Shown here one piece after another: positions 1 to 11,386 of a stretch of DNA of 64,000 nt. The translations under genes were made by a program, and so were the position numbers. The DNA is from Viola odorata (Eukaryota; Streptophyta; Magnoliopsida; Malpighiales; Violaceae). Numbering within the stretch: the stretch's first letter is position 1; each line of letters begins with the position of its first letter. The notes under the pieces were generated by a model, which worked only from the letters and a program-made list of their open reading frames with translations, searched no databases and was not told the DNA's origin. The stretch spans positions 13,790,443 through 13,854,442 of the forward strand of contig OY829538.1 in assembly GCA_963691705.1 (NCBI GenBank), read 5' to 3'.

Positions 1-1115
1 GGCCAAGTATTAAACGAAATTTAAAGAAAAAACAAGAGAAAGAAATGCTTACAGTGGTGCTGCTGCCGGAGTACGGACGACGGTCATGAACGGGAGCGAG
101 AGTGCGTGAGTTGGCCAGGAAAAGGGAGAGGGAGCAGTGTGTTTTTCTTGCGATTTTTCGGACCCCATTCACGAAGGAGAATGGCTTGTATTTATAGCCG
201 GAGAGCGCGTGGAGGCTGGACGAAGGAGCCGCGCGTGGTGGCCGGCTGGTCACGGTGGCAAGCTAGGGGGAGGCGTGATGATGGCGGAGGGCTAGGGGCT
301 AGGGAGCAGTTGGCTCGGGCGAGGACTTCGGTCGCTTCCCTCGTGCGTGCACTGTGCATGTGCATTATGCACATTAAATCAAGGGCCATTGATCTAGTTG
401 ACTTTCCTTGGTTGACCAGATCAATGACCATGATCAAATGGCCTTTCATCTGATTTAAACGGCCTCGAGCCGGTTCCCACGAACAAACGTTCTGACTTTT
501 TGAGCCGAAGGTACCGTCGCGTAGAGAAAAATATGACGGGTTTAACCGTCTACAGCGAATGACGAGAATTTTTCGTTTAACGTGTTTATTTTCGCGTTCA
601 AAAACGTGAAACGTTTGAACGGAAAAATAATAACGTTACGCCGAAAATCACATGAATCGCTGTAGACCGTTGCGACCAGAAAAAAATCTAGCAACTAGTT
701 GATGGAAAACATTTTAAAGTCAAGCTATGGTCCGAGTGGACTTACTCGGGTCTAATAAAAGCTTGAATAAAAATAATAATAAAATAATAAAAATACTAAA
801 AAATGTGCTACAATATAAAAAATCCTAAAATTCATGTGATGACCTAAAACGAAGAAAAAATTAGCAAACGACTGCCGGATAATTAAAAATGTGATTTTTA
901 AGGCTAAAAATATTAATGATAATAATAATGAAAATACATGCCGAAAAATTAAAAATGCGATTTCGAAGGCTGACGATGCTGACGATGATGCAAAAATGCA
1001 ACGAAACACCTAAAAATGCTAGCGACATTAAATCAACTGAAAATGACTGTAAATTAGCTGAATAACAGAAATGCTAAAATTAAAAAAAAATGGCGTCAAA
1101 ATTCGGGTATCAACA
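1..1115 (-). repeat. 3' LTR of the Ogre-like element (partial, U3 side)
   Basis: This stretch matches 14637-15751 base for base except for about 16 substitutions that I counted by eye (about 1.4%). It ends at CAACA next to a purine tract, as expected where a minus-strand 3' LTR begins. The remaining 4 kb or so of this LTR lies left of the window. The long frames here on both strands are non-coding shadows. Confidence 0.9.
189..196 (-). promoter_or_regulatory. TATA box of the Ogre-like LTR (3' copy)
   Basis: On the minus strand the sequence reads CTATAAATACAAG, a good plant TATA box. It is conserved at 14825-14832 in the 5' LTR. It lies about 0.9 kb into the LTR, which would make that part U3. 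Confidence 0.55.
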
Positions 1116-1130
1116 GTTGCCCCCTCTTTA
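1116..1130 (-). other. Polypurine tract of the Ogre-like element
   Basis: On the minus strand this reads TAAAGAGGGGGCAAC and abuts the LTR start TGTTGATACCC. Position and composition are those of the plus-strand priming site of an LTR retrotransposon. Confidence 0.75.
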
Positions 1131-1194
1131 CTGTCTTATCGAAGTATTTGATAAGCAGTAAAGACAGTTGCCCTTATATCCGAATTTTGACGAC

Positions 1195-2095
1195 ACAGCG
1201 GGTCTTACCTCAAACTTACAGTGATGATGTCGCTCTGGGAGGAGGTAGTTGCTTGATGTCGCTCTGGGAGGAGGGGATTGATCGATGCTATCACTGGGGA
1301 TACCAGGTGCTTGCTTGGCGTCACTCTAGGAGGAGGAAAGTGATGCCGCCACTCTGAGAGGAGGTAATCCGCTGACGTTGCTCTGGGAGGAGATAGGTTG
1401 TTGATCCGGGGACGGAAAGTAATTTTACAAAAATGTAAACGACAGCTTCACTGGGGGGATGATCGCTTGATATGCGACTGACGTTGCTTCGGAAGATAAT
1501 GCGCGATTCGCAGAAGTATGAATGATTTGTCCTAATGATGTCACTCTAGGAGGAGGAAAATAATTATGCAGAAATGTAGAATTGTATGAATGATGTTGCT
1601 CTGGGAGGGGAAGAAATGCTAAGGTTGAAAAAGGTAGAACTACGCTATGCTATCACTCTGGGAGGAGAAGAAATGCTACGCTGGAAACTAAACCTATGAT
1701 GTCACTCTGGGAGGAGAAGAAATGCTTGATGCTGAATAATAAATGTTGTCACTCTAGGAGGAGAAGAAATGCTTGATGCTGAAAACTAAACCTATGATGT
1801 CACTCTGGGAGGAGAAGAAATGCTAAGGCTGAAAACTAAATGCTGTCACTCTGGGAGGAGAAGAAATGCTAGGTCGGAATCTAAATGTTGTCACTCTGGG
1901 AGGAGAAGAATGCTAATGCTTTTGATGGTGTTATTTGGTGATGAGGGAATTGATGTTGGCACTGGGGATAAAAAAGTGTTTACAAAATTGATGATGTTGT
2001 TCGTGGATGTCACTCTGGGAGGAGATGGTTGGTTGATGTCACTCTAGGAGGAGGTATGCTTTTGATGTCACTCTGGGAGGAGGTATGCTTTAAAT
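1195..2095. repeat. Irregular tandem repeat around CACTCTGGGAGGAG
   Basis: At least fifteen copies of a core GATGTCACTCTGGGAGGAG, often followed by AAGAAATGCT, recur at 30-60 base spacing with variable filler. The block occupies the zone beside the 3' LTR where complete Ogre elements often carry minisatellites. The short frames here are not credible genes. Confidence 0.8.
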
Positions 2096-2099
2096 TCTA

Positions 2100-2460
2100 G
2101 TCTGGGCGAGGCTATCGCATTGCTTGATGCTGGTATGAAAAATGAGGTTGCATGTCGGTGCGAGGCTATCGCTCTTCGGACGATGATGTGGAAATATGGA
2201 TAAAGGTCCGTGCGAGGCTATCGCTCTCTGGACGTCGTCGTGGTGATGTGAATGAATGTCCGTGCGAGGCTATCGCTCTCCGGATGTTGACGTGGCAATG
2301 TAAATGAATGTCCGTGTGAGGCTATCGCTCTCCGAGTGTTGACGTGGCAATGCGGATGAAGGTCTGTGCGAGGCTATCGCTCTCCGGACGCTGGTGCTGA
2401 AAATGTAGTTATACGACCGTGCGAGGCTATAGCTCTCCAGACGTTGGTCCTGAAAGTATA
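2100..2460. repeat. Tandem repeat of about 52 bp, GTGCGAGGCTATCGCTCT core
   Basis: Seven copies of the core GCGAGGCTATCGCTCT occur at about 52-base spacing (first near 2105, last near 2418), separated by GGACGTTG- and GTGGCAATG-like filler. The block passes into a few copies of GTCACTCAAGGAGGAG up to about 2560. Confidence 0.75.
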
Positions 2461-2689
2461 GTCACTCAAGGAGGAGTTATTTAGATATGCAGAAAAGTAG
2501 TCGCTCAAGGAGGAGTATTTTTAGATAGACGAAAAAAAGTAGTTGCTCACGGAGGAGTGATAATTATGCAGAAATATAGAATTATGTAAATGAGAGTTGT
2601 AACGTACCTTCGCTCGGATATTGATTGACGATAACATACCTTTGCCCTGATGTTGATTTGATATTTGGGGTGACTGTTTATGAATTTTC

Positions 2690-4330
2690 AAGATATGGTG
2701 TGGGGACGTGACCTGACACAACATTAACAGATGACATGTGCGGACGTGACCAGACACAATATTAACAAACGCGATGTGGGGACGTGACCCTTCAACGCTT
2801 AACAGACAATATGCGTGGACGTGACCAGACACAACCTTATCAGACGACTGTGCGGACGTGACCGGACCTGACATTAACAGCATGATGTGGGGACGTGACC
2901 AAGCACACTTTTAAATGACACGATGTGGGGACGTGACCCTTCACAACGCTTAACGGACAATATGTGCGGACGTGACCAGACACAACATTATCAGACGACA
3001 TGTGCGGACGTGAGCAAGCACACTTTTAAATGACACGATGTGGGGACGTGACCCTTCACAACGCTTAACATACAACATGTGCGGACGTGACCAAACACAA
3101 CATTATCAGATGACTGTGCGGACGTGACCGGACACAGCAATAAAAACACGATGCGGGGACGTGACCCTTCACAACGCTTAACGGACAATATGTGCGGACG
3201 TGACCAGACACAACATTATCGGACGACATGTGCGGACGTGACCGGACACTGCATTAAAAACACGATGCGGGGACGTGACCCTTCACAACGCTTAACGGAC
3301 AATATGTGCGGACGTGACCAGACACAACATTATCAGACGACATGTGCGGACATGACCAAGCACACTTTTAAATGACACGATGTGGGGACGTGACCCTTCA
3401 CAACGTTTAACAGACAATATGTGCGGACGTGACCAGACACCACGTTATCAGACGACATGCGCGGACGTGACCGGACATGACATCAACAACACGATGTGGG
3501 GACGTGACCCTCCACAACGCTTAACAGACAACATGTGCGGACGTGACCAGACACAACATTATCAGACGACATGTGCGGACGTGACCAAGCACATTTTTAA
3601 ATGACACGATGTGGGGACGTGACCCTTCACAACGTTTAACAGACAATATGTGCGGACGTGACCAGACACAACATTATCAGATGACTGTGCGGACGTGACC
3701 GGACACTTTTAAATGACACGATGTGGGGACGTGACCCTTCACAACGTTTAACAGACAATATGTGCGGACGTGACCAGACACAACATTATCAGATGATTGT
3801 GCGGACGTGACCGGACACAGCATTAAAAACACGATGCGGGGACGTGACCCTCCACAACGCTTAACGGACAATATGTGCGGACGTGACCAGACACAACATT
3901 ATCAGACGACATGTGCGGACGTGACCGGACACAGCATTAAAAACACGATGCGGGGACGTGACCCTTCACAACGCTTAACGGACAATATGTGCGGACGTGA
4001 CCAGACACAACATTATCAGACGATATGTGCGGACATGACCAAGCACACTTTTAAATGACACGATGTGGGGACGTGACCCTTCACAATGTTTAACAGACAA
4101 TATGTGCGGACGTGACCAGACACCACATTATCAGACGACATGCGCAGACGTGACCGGACATGACATCAACAACACGATGTGGGGACGTGACCCTCCACAA
4201 CGCTTGACAGACAACATGTGCGGACGTGACCAGACACAACATTATTAGACGACATGTGCGGACGTGACCAAGCACATTTTTAAATGACACGATGTGGGGA
4301 CGTGACCCTTCACAACGTTTAACAGATGGT
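2690..4330. repeat. Satellite-like array, 38-bp unit with 114-bp and 683-bp higher order
   Basis: The core GCGGACGTGACC recurs roughly every 38 bases for 1.6 kb. Three variant units form a 114-bp period; for example AAAAACACG starts at 3142 and again at 3256. A larger duplication with an offset of 683 bp makes 3124-3640 resemble 3807-4325. Because 114 is a multiple of three, frames stay open for 60-120 codons on both strands, which looks like coding but is a by-product of the period. Confidence 0.88.
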
Positions 4331-4448
4331 GTAAAAAGGGAAAGCAAGTCTTACCTTGAACTTACCGTATGAACTGAAATGGAGAGTGGTTGACTGTGAG
4401 GGAACGAGATTCACCGCACGAAGCTGATTTGGGAGTGGTAACGTACTC

Positions 4449-4636
4449 CATTCGATGCTGATTGGATTTTGATGAAAATCCAAGATGACGAGGGTTTTAC
4501 AACGATGTTGTCATCGAAGACCCATGGTTGAGGAGTGGTGATGTTCTCAATTCGACGTTTGATTGGATTTTGACGAAAATCCAAGGCGAGGGCTTTACAA
4601 CGATGTTATTATCGAAGACCCATGGTTGAGGTTTCA
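4449..4636. repeat. Two-copy direct repeat of about 110 bp
   Basis: Two adjacent copies contain GATTGGATTTTGATGAAAAT, then TTTACAACGATGTT, then ATCGAAGACCCATGGTTGAG. They differ at scattered bases and one copy carries a short extra segment. From here to 5280 I see no gene, only AT-rich sequence. Confidence 0.65.
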
Positions 4637-5399
4637 CTGGAGCATATTTGTATCCTGCAAACTGAAAGGAAGCAAATACAAAGCAGCGATAGATGGAAAA
4701 AAGAGAAAGCAATTGACCTAAATATTCCTACATTTAACCCATGGCTTGCCCCCAAGTTTTTTTGTTTGAAATGAAAATGATTTCTTTATTTAAGAACATA
4801 AATTCAAGCCTTTTTCTCTTTTTTTGGATAAAAAATGTTCGTTCAGTTTTCGTTATATGAACATGATTGATTCAAGTCTAGGTAACGTCTACGTCTTGTT
4901 CAAGAAATAACGACCTCAAGGACAAGACTTTCCCACAACTTGCAGCCGTAAGCAATCTTCACCTGATATTAGTGTTTGCACTCACGCTCTGAAACAAGGT
5001 TAAGTATTTTTATGCTCATAAAGATGCAACTAACATGATACATAATTTTCAATTCGCAATGTCAATCCGAGTGAATAGACTTCAAATGAAGATGCACATG
5101 CATGGGCGTTCTAATAATCGATAGGACTTTTACGGAAAAGAATGAATGGACATGAAATGTCCGGAAAGGAGCTTGTTTTGGGAAAGGATTGCTTTGTTGA
5201 AGAGTTGGAAGGCTTTTGATGAGTGATGCTTTGCTGATTGGCCAGGATGAGGGCGAGGTGCGCGAGTCTTTTCGCTTTTTGCTGGGGATGCTTGCTTGAC
5301 AAAGTGCGTGAGCTCTGGGATCCTTGCTGGGGGTGCTTTCCGTTTGGCCAGGGGCTCTTTTCTTGAGTCTTCATTGGGGAGCGTCGTCGCTGTTCCTTT

Positions 5400-5625
5400 T
5401 GCGCCTCACTACTTGAGTTGGCCTGGGGCCCCTTTCTCTTCTTGGGTTCTCACTAGGGATGCTTGCTTTGAGGTTTCTCGAGTTGGCCTTGGGCCTCTTT
5501 TACTTGACTTTACTGGGGGAAGGATGCTTTGAGATTTCTCGAGTTGGCCTTGGGCCTTTTTACTCGAGTTCGCTGGGGAAAGTTTTCTTCGAGATTTCTC
5601 GAATTGAGTTGTCCTCGGGCTGTGA
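5400..5625. repeat. Degenerate tandem repeat with CTCGAGTTGGCCTTGGGCC
   Basis: Three or four copies, period about 65 bp, of a unit with GAGATTTCTCGAGTTGGCCT, TGGGCC, TTTTACT and GGGGAA. Weaker copies reach back to about 5280. From 5690 to 5800 a pyrimidine and T/A-rich low-complexity tract follows. From 5826 to 6550 I see no gene. Confidence 0.6.
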
Positions 5626-6554
5626 TTGCTTTGGCTCTTCGATTGTTTGTATTCTTCGAAGGTCTCTGAGCATTTTCTTTATTTTCTTTTCTTTTCCTTT
5701 TTCCCTTCTCTCTTTTTCTTCTTTTTTTTTTCTCTCATTTTCCCCTTTATTATTATTATTATTATTAATTTTTTTTTTTATATATATATATATCCCTCCC
5801 CTTTTTGATTTGATTTGAAAATGCAACAGAGCAGAGCCAGCACAACCTTCGTCTTGATCTCTTCCCCTTTTGTCTTGAGGCTTCGGCCTACGTCGTTGCT
5901 GCTTCTTTGGTGATGGTCCTTAGCGATCTCCTGGTGACCTCTTCCGTCTCTTTCATCGTGCTCTTGGACTCGACGTGCTTTTACTTCTGGCTGGTAATTT
6001 TAGCTGAAACTGCTCTTTGGCTCGCGGGGTATGAGTGACATTGACGGTTCGGGGAATGATGACATCTATGGTGTAAAGAGGGAAAAAACCAAAAAAGTGG
6101 AGAAAATCGTAAAAGTCCCATGTCACTTTATAGCTATCCCATGTCTAATGGCGCATGTACCCTGGATATTATGCGAATTCAACTAGTATCTAGTCAGGCA
6201 CTTACACTCATGAAAGAAACAAAGCGTGAAGGCCCAAAATACTCACAGGGATATGTTTTGTGATTGCTTACGTCTAGACGTGCCATGGATATAAGACCTA
6301 ACAGACAATCATGTATGTTTCATATAATTTCTAATGAACGCACAAGTCATCCATGTCATGATAAAGTGATGAATATGCTTGAAAAAAAAGTTCAAAACGT
6401 GGGATTTTCAAGCCAAGCGACTATGCCTTTATTTCTGTTGTTTTTTTTTTTTTTGCAAAAACTAAGGACCTTAGCAGACATGACGCACACACTCTTGCAA
6501 CAACATAAATCATGGAAATGTAAATTGCAAAAACAGAAAATGCGGAAACGGAAA

Positions 6555-6860
6555 TTGCAAAAATGTAAAAGGACAACTTCCTTGAAAAATGAGCTTTGAC
6601 ATTTTTCAACGCCTTCTTTTGGTCGTCACTTCATTTGCTTGCCCCCATGTTTACAAGTCTCGTTGCACCTGAAATGCAAAACCACAGAAATGTAAACTGC
6701 GAGACCATAATTTTCAGAAACGTAAATTGCGACAAGGGGAAATTGTAAACATGAAGGACAACTTCCTTGAAAAATGAGCTTTGACATTTTTCAACGCCTT
6801 CCTTTGGTTGTCACTTCATTCGCTTGCCCCCCATATTTACAAGTCTCGCTGCACCATTCT
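6555..6860. repeat. Direct duplication of about 110 bp, offset about 190 bp
   Basis: The segment beginning AGGACAACTTCCTTGAAAAA and running through TTGCTTGCCCCCATGTTTAC and AAGTCTCG occurs at about 6570-6670 and again at about 6757-6855. The two copies are nearly identical and are separated by sequence with CAGAAATGTAAA-like units. This is the last repeat before the gag gene; 6860-7230 holds no gene I can support. Confidence 0.7.
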
Positions 6861-7230
6861 TTGGAACTTCATTGCTTGCCCCCTAGACTTCTCCTGATGA
6901 GGGACTATCTCCTTTTCCGCCCTTTCTCTTAAATGGACCGATTTGCGTGGAATCCCAACCTCATTCTTAGTTGTGGTGATACTTTCTTTATCGGTAAAGA
7001 CATAGGGTTTATCAAAAACCCACTGAATCAACATTCATCCTGAAACGCGAATAGTACAAGACGCTCGAAGAGGGGGTTAAATATATTTATTTTTTTTTAA
7101 ACCAAAGGGGAACGCAAGTCCCTATAAACAAAACATGCATACATATTACAAAGAGACATCCGGAAGCGTGGCGGCGGTCTAATTACGCAGAGGCCCCCCC
7201 CCCAGACTTCTTCACGCAAATGGCCGAGCC

Positions 7231-8958
7231 CTATATCATCCTTCCACTACCCAAAGTATGATTTGGAATAGGGTTGATGGTCATGCTAGAACCTTCGAAA
7301 GAGATGCATTTGTTCTTGATCAAGCGATCAACCTTTCCTCTAAGGGCAGAGCAGTCTTCTATGGCGTGGCCTTGAGCTCCGGCGTGGTACGTGCATCTAG
7401 CAATAGGGTTGTACCACTTCGGGTAAGGAGGTTGTATAGGCTGAATCGAGATTGGCGCAATTTGCCCTGCTTCCAAGAGATGCTCGTAAATTTCCTCTAA
7501 AGGAATGGGAAGAGGTGGTAGCGGTTTCCTGTTCCAATGGGTGTGTTGGTTCTTTGGTGGGATATGTGGTGGAGGCGATGGGGAAGGTCGCCGGTTACTA
7601 GGTCCCGAGGAGACAAAGATGACATCTTCCTTTATGATAGGTGCTCCTTTAAGCGTTTCTTCTGGTGTAGAAGCGGTGATCCTCCCGGATTTAATTCCTT
7701 GTTCAACTCTCTCAGCCACCGTGACTATGTCGGAAAAGTTATTTGATGGATTGGATATAAGATAGGTGTAGTAGGGAGCCTTGAAAGTGTTTATGAAAAT
7801 TGACGAGAGTTCTTTGTCATTTAGCGGAGGAGAAATTCTAGATGTTAGCCCTCTCCACCTCTGAGCATAAGTCTTCACCGATTCGTCAGTCCTCTTCTCT
7901 AGATCCTGTAGATCAGAACGGTCTGGTGCAACTTCCAAGTTGAATTTGTATTGCCTGTAGAACGCATCAGACAGGTCTCTCCATGTCTTGATCCTGGCGC
8001 TGTCTAGACCCATATACCAAGTTAGGGCGTGCTTGGTCAAGCTTTCTCGGAATAGATGTATCAACAACGGCTCGTTGTGGATCATTTCGGCCATCTTATT
8101 GCAGTATGCTCTGAGGTGGGTCTTTGGGCATTCTACCCCAGTATACTTTTCGAAGTCAGGGATCTTGTACTTCGGAGGTATGACGATCCCGGGGACCATA
8201 CACATACCGGCGGGACCAGTGGGATCAAATGGATCGGCCCCTTCGATTGCTCTGAGTCTTTCCTCGAGAAGATTCAGTCTGTCACTTTTCGGTTCCTTGG
8301 CCCTGATGGGGTTAGAACCGAAGGGTAGCGTAGGTTCTGACGAGAACTGAGGATGTGCTGGGTTGAAAGTGAGGAGCTGAGTTCCCACAGGTCCGGGAAT
8401 TGTGCTTGGAGGAATAGGGGGGAGATACAAAGCCTCTAGGTGGGCCTGACTCTTGCCGGGGTCCACAGCAGGGTTGATTGAAAGGTGCTGAAGCGACGGG
8501 GAGATCTCTTCACCCGCCTTAACTGTAGGATGTGTAGTGATGGGTACAACGAAGGGATTATCCCATCTCCAATGGCCCGGGGGGCCAGAAAGTGGTGGGA
8601 GTATGGAAGGTCCTGCGACGGTGAGCGAAGAGGAAGGTCCGTTTGTTTGAGGGAGATCAAAACCCGGTGGCACTTCGGTGACAGCTTCATCTCTTTCCTT
8701 TTCAGCCCTGGCGGCCCTTTCTGTACTGATCCTAACTTGCTCCTCTAACTCTGCGATTCTAGCCATTAGTGCTTCGTCGGTCTTGGCCAATTCAGTCATT
8801 TTTCGTTTTTGAAGTCTAGTTAGGGGGAGCCGGTTCGGAGTAGCTTGCTTTCGAGGAGCTATCGTGAACCTGAAAAAGGGAAAAACACAGAAAAAGTAAA
8901 TACAAGTGAGGATATACAGGTGATATGCAGTCCTGAGGCCTCCACGTTGCTCATTCAT
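7231..8958 (-). CDS. gag: Ogre/Tat-type gag polyprotein
   Basis: The capsid/nucleocapsid protein would package element RNA into cytoplasmic particles. The 575-residue frame has an N-terminal coiled coil rich in A, E and R (about residues 55-95), a proline-rich linker, and the retrotransposon gag core (about 278-425, with THLRAYCNKM, LTWYMGL, YAQRWRGL and FINTFK-like landmarks). Near 521-535 it has an Ogre-type histidine/cysteine motif, CTYH...GHAIEDC. It stops at 7231, where a protease should follow but does not. The first 30 or so residues look like translated intron: a pyrimidine-rich tract and CAG precede GTTCACGATAG near 8870, so the true N-terminus may come from spliced upstream sequence or from the Met of MTELAKTDE. 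The frame is undamaged, so this gag may still serve particles built with help from other elements. Confidence 0.8.
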   Translation of the reverse strand: MNEQRGGLRTAYHLYILTCIYFFCVFPFFRFTIAPRKQATPNRLPLTRLQKRKMTELAKTDEALMARIAELEEQVRISTERAARAEKERDEAVTEVPPGFDLPQTNGPSSSLTVAGPSILPPLSGPPGHWRWDNPFVVPITTHPTVKAGEEISPSLQHLSINPAVDPGKSQAHLEALYLPPIPPSTIPGPVGTQLLTFNPAHPQFSSEPTLPFGSNPIRAKEPKSDRLNLLEERLRAIEGADPFDPTGPAGMCMVPGIVIPPKYKIPDFEKYTGVECPKTHLRAYCNKMAEMIHNEPLLIHLFRESLTKHALTWYMGLDSARIKTWRDLSDAFYRQYKFNLEVAPDRSDLQDLEKRTDESVKTYAQRWRGLTSRISPPLNDKELSSIFINTFKAPYYTYLISNPSNNFSDIVTVAERVEQGIKSGRITASTPEETLKGAPIIKEDVIFVSSGPSNRRPSPSPPPHIPPKNQHTHWNRKPLPPLPIPLEEIYEHLLEAGQIAPISIQPIQPPYPKWYNPIARCTYHAGAQGHAIEDCSALRGKVDRLIKNKCISFEGSSMTINPIPNHTLGSGRMI

Positions 8959-8973
8959 TTTCCGGCCACACTT

Positions 8974-9207
8974 TCACTTGATATTTTCAGGGCGGTCGGA
9001 GAGGCGAGGAATCCCAGTGGTTGACAAGATACGAAGGAAGCCTCTATACATTCCAACGATATGAAGAAAATCTGAGATGCTAAAGGCAAAACCCAAATCA
9101 GCAGGGGCAACCAATGCCGCCATGCTAGGAAGATCTCTTTTATACTGTGCTTGCAAATGACGTAGGGCCTGACGCCTGGTGAACCCAACCGAGGGGAGGG
9201 ATGACAA
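8974..9207 (-). CDS. Possible upstream exon of gag or small leader ORF, unrecognised
   Basis: A 77-codon frame on the gag strand, just upstream of gag, has a protein-like composition (LRHLQAQYKRDLPSMAALV, then ADLGFAF) and ends near PENIK. A donor-like AAGTGAAAG just after it and the acceptor-like CAG near 8870 would join it to the gag frame by removing about 100 bases. An overlapping frame at 8955-9266 is an alternative reading. I do not recognise a family. It may be the remnant of the extra 5' ORF known from Ogre elements, but that is inference. Confidence 0.3.
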   Translation of the reverse strand: MSSLPSVGFTRRQALRHLQAQYKRDLPSMAALVAPADLGFAFSISDFLHIVGMYRGFLRILSTTGIPRLSDRPENIK

Positions 9208-9266
9208 TCAATGCCATGAACTTGGAGGTCGTGATAAGCTAAGAGGACAAAGCCACTAGTGGGCAA

Positions 9267-10273
9267 TATTTGGCTGTTTTTTTTGAATGTTTGGTCTGAT
9301 TTTTCGGTTCTTTGGGTGAAACGACTGTGTTTATCCTGGAGGGATTTTCTCTTCTTTTTTTTCGCGATGGTCTTTTCAGTTGCGTTTGGATGGATAATCG
9401 ATATGGAAAAGATGAAATGATTTTAATAAATATCCGAAAGAGTACGCCTTTATTAAAAGTGTTAACAAAAGTATGGTAAACTTGCCAACTTCCTAAGTTC
9501 ATCAAAAATGGCTATGATAGATGAAATCAGGGGTCCTAGCTAAAAGAAAAGATTTGCCAATTTTCGAGCCTTTCCCTTAAGGTGTCAATCCTGGGCGTCC
9601 GAGTTCTCTTGCCAAAGGTACTCCATTGAAGCCCACTCCCCTTTCTGCATCTCTATCTCAGCCTCTAAAGCGGCACTTCGGCTTTGTAGTGTCTGATCGT
9701 TGAAACTTCGTTCCCCGAAAATATCAAGTGAAAGTAGTATAGGTGCCGACATATCGAATGAGCAAAAAATGGGTCCTGTGGGACAAAAAACAAAAAAACA
9801 AAATAAAATAAAATAAAATTTTAAATGCAAAGTAACCTGCACGTGTGAGAAATTTGCAGTTCGTATAATAGAAAAATCACATCAATATGTCACGACAAAC
9901 AGGTATAATCATGATGTACGTGCTGGGGCTCTGATTCCAACATTTCTAACTGGCTTGAATGGTTCCCGGATGATACCATGAAAAGGTCCCTAAAGTGTCG
10001 TCCAGTCGCCCGATTCCTTGCGAAATTGTATAACCTTTCGACTGGCTTTAGGGGTTCATCCGAGTTGGGATTGGTGAACACTACCCAGGACATGTGTCCT
10101 AGGGCGTCACTACTACCCTCCTAATTTGGTAATTGTCCCCTGGGTGTAGGGCGCTATGAAATGCATATGACAATTGATAAAGCAAATAAATAAACAGACC
10201 AGCAATTGATCAAAGTAAATAAATAAACAAATAAAATACCTCTCTAAAAAATAAACCGGCTCCGACCCTTTTG
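9267..10273 (-). other. 5' leader of the Ogre-like element
   Basis: The kilobase between primer-binding site and gag region contains short frames (for example 9890-10093 and 9585-9842 on the minus strand) but nothing with recognisable domains. It probably forms the untranslated leader and packaging region, or holds decayed pieces of an extra 5' ORF. Confidence 0.4.
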
Positions 10274-10291
10274 TCCCCAGTGAAGTCGCCA
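10274..10291 (-). other. Primer-binding site of the Ogre-like element
   Basis: On the minus strand the sequence beside the 5' LTR reads TGGCGACTTCACTGGGGA, three bases after the LTR end CGCGACA. It begins TGG, as a tRNA-complementary primer-binding site should, and resembles the TGGCGACT...CTGGGGA sites of Ogre-type elements. I did not align it to a tRNA. Confidence 0.75.
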
Positions 10292-11386
10292 AACTGTCGC
10301 GCCCCGAAAATTAAAAATTCGCGAGTGTGCAACGAAATTTGAGACCTTCAGATGCTTGGCGTAAAAGGACGCCTAGCAGCATGCAATGAAGTCGCCACCC
10401 TAATTTGGTTGCTAGGCTTAGGGAACCCTAATCGTCATGGCATAGGAAATATAATAAGTAAAAAACTAAAGGCACAAAAAGGGGTCTAGACCCAGACAAA
10501 GGTTCGGGGTCGTATTATGGTCTCAGGAAGGTGTTAGGCACCCGAGTCACATCCGAAAACGGTTACCGGTTGATGAGAGAGGTGTTTAAAAAGGTGCTTG
10601 AAAAATGCATTTTTGAAAAAGGGGGCCCTCAGAGGAATCGTCACTTTAGCCTTTTTTACAATCGGGACCGTTCAGGAATAATAAAAAGATCTTTCGGACA
10701 GGGTTACCATTTATCAAGATCGATCGATTATTCTTGACCGTAACGTGATGGGACTGAATTTTCCGTAAGGCTGAATGAACGCCCTCTTTTTTCATCATCG
10801 GGCCATGCATGATTAACCTAATTACTACGTGATTCTAACATGGATTGCTAACAGAGTACCAATTTAAATGATAGGTTTTTGAAGTGAAAAAAAACTGAAG
10901 TGGGATCGAAAGTCCCCATGTACATGCAGTCAATACAAGCAAGAATTTGAAATCAGATGAACATAGTATTTTAAGCACGTCTTTAAACACGTTGTTCATG
11001 TGGGTTGATTTTAATTCTAGCAGTTCTATATATCATGCATACAGTTGATATTTGCAAAAAGCATCAAATAAATAAAAAGGACTTGTGAGGCGTACTTTCG
11101 AGCGAAGCTTGAAATTAACCTACAAAACGAGAGTGTTAGTGATAGCTTGAGAGATAACTGAGCAATGAAAATTTTAAATGACAAGTGATTGCACACGTAA
11201 AATGATGGATTGTACACATACGAGAATTAAATGCTGAGCTTGATGAGTGCATGAAAATAAATGACGACAATTGATTGCATGCGAGAAATGATGAATTTTA
11301 CGCATACGAAAATGAAATACCGAGTTGATTGCGTGCGAAAAATGATTGATTTTAAGCTCATGAGAATTTAAATGCTGTGTTGATTG

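Noticed and set aside
2690..4330. CRISPR-like direct repeat array
   Set aside because: Units of 38 bp repeat without unique spacers, the sequence is plant nuclear and the array lies inside a retrotransposon. It is a minisatellite.
2991..4347. Long open frames on both strands (repeats of GRDPSQRLTDN and SVKRCEGSRP type)
   Set aside because: They arise because the 114-bp unit is a multiple of three. There is no start context, no family and equal openness on both strands.
5690..5800. Frames rich in F/S or K/N
   Set aside because: Low-complexity pyrimidine and TTA/TA tract; no gene.
7258..8748. Plus-strand frames opposite the Ogre-like gag
   Set aside because: They mirror the gag gene in antisense. 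Motifs and conservation belong to the minus strand.
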